NCBI GenBank assembly: GCA_025934475.1
Contig: JAICXZ010000206.1
Span: forward strand, 1 to 6,233
Reading direction: 5' to 3'
DNA length: 6,233 nucleotides
Source of the DNA: Mucilaginibacter sp.
GTDB taxonomy: Bacteria; Bacteroidota; Bacteroidia; Sphingobacteriales; Sphingobacteriaceae
Below, piece after piece: positions 6,089 to 6,233 of the stretch. The notes beneath the pieces are model-generated. The model saw only the letters and a program-made list of their open reading frames with translations. It ran no database searches and was not told the DNA's origin. The translations under genes and the position numbers were made by a program. The stretch's first letter is position 1, and every line of letters starts with the position of its first letter.

Positions 6089-6233
6089 ACTAAAACTTGC
6101 ATCTCGGGTATTTCTCCTTCAACAATCAACTTACCGGCTGTGGCGTTCCTTATCTGTTCGACAGTCACCCCAGGGGCCCTTTCCAGTAACTTAAAACCAC
6201 CTACAGGCAAAACATCCAGCACAGCCATTTCAG
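6085..6233 (-). CDS. scoB: 3-oxoacid CoA-transferase subunit B, C-terminal fragment
   Basis: The gene runs off the right edge, so its start is missing. The last 48 residues are readable in frame: EMAVLDVLPVGGFKLLERAP, then GVTVEQIRNATAGKLIVEG, then EIPEMQVLV and a TAA stop at 6085-6087. The pattern of hydrophobic strand, then ERAPGVTVEQI, then AT-GKL matches the C-terminus of the beta subunit of succinyl-CoA:3-ketoacid CoA transferase (ScoB/AtoA/CtfB family). With subunit A this enzyme moves CoA between succinate and acetoacetate in the cytosol. The identification rests on a short tail, so the exact substrate subtype is open. It converges on the MBL gene with a 4-bp overlap. Confidence 0.8.
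   Translation of the reverse strand, partial: EMAVLDVLPVGGFKLLERAPGVTVEQIRNATAGKLIVEGEIPEMQVLV

Overview
The window looks like an ordinary chromosomal segment of a Bacteroidota bacterium, most likely of the Sphingobacteriaceae (Pedobacter/Mucilaginibacter-like). The signs are moderate GC, little or no Shine-Dalgarno sequence before the genes, TAnnTTTG-like -7 promoter boxes, an archaeal/eukaryotic-type prolyl-tRNA synthetase ending in Ala-Arg-Ala-Tyr, a DUF4905-like protein, and an intergenic mosaic of CCATAGTC/GACTATGG words. The lineage is inferred from sequence character and not tested by a search.

Left part, minus strand (1-2735): prolyl-tRNA synthetase (proS, best start ATG at 2735) is followed downstream by a cystathionine gamma-synthase/gamma-lyase family PLP enzyme (21-1160). 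The 102-bp gap between them (1161-1262) is almost entirely inverted repeats, including a 6-bp hairpin that ends two bases before the PLP enzyme's start codon. A hexanucleotide ACTGCN repeat lies at the extreme left edge.

Centre (2736-2839): a 104-bp divergent intergenic region carries candidate Bacteroidota-type -7 boxes for both directions and a perfect 14-bp AT palindrome.

Right part, plus strand (2840-6088): four closely spaced genes (gaps of 16, 6 and 20 bp) look like one operon. They encode a DUF4905-like protein with beta-propeller-like repeats, a secreted protein with two LysM domains and an RlpA-like C-terminal domain, a uridine-kinase-family P-loop kinase, and an UlaG-like metallo-beta-lactamase-fold hydrolase. 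The last gene meets a convergent, truncated gene head-on: the C-terminus of 3-oxoacid CoA-transferase subunit B (6085-6233, minus). Their stop codons overlap within TTAA.

I see no phage, transposase, CRISPR, toxin-antitoxin or defence genes, and no clear undescribed system. The most notable points are the structured repeat gap before the PLP enzyme, the overlapping convergent stops, the atypical nucleoside pocket of the uridine-kinase homologue, the degenerate C-terminal zinc site of ProS, and the possibly non-catalytic RlpA-like domain on the LysM protein.
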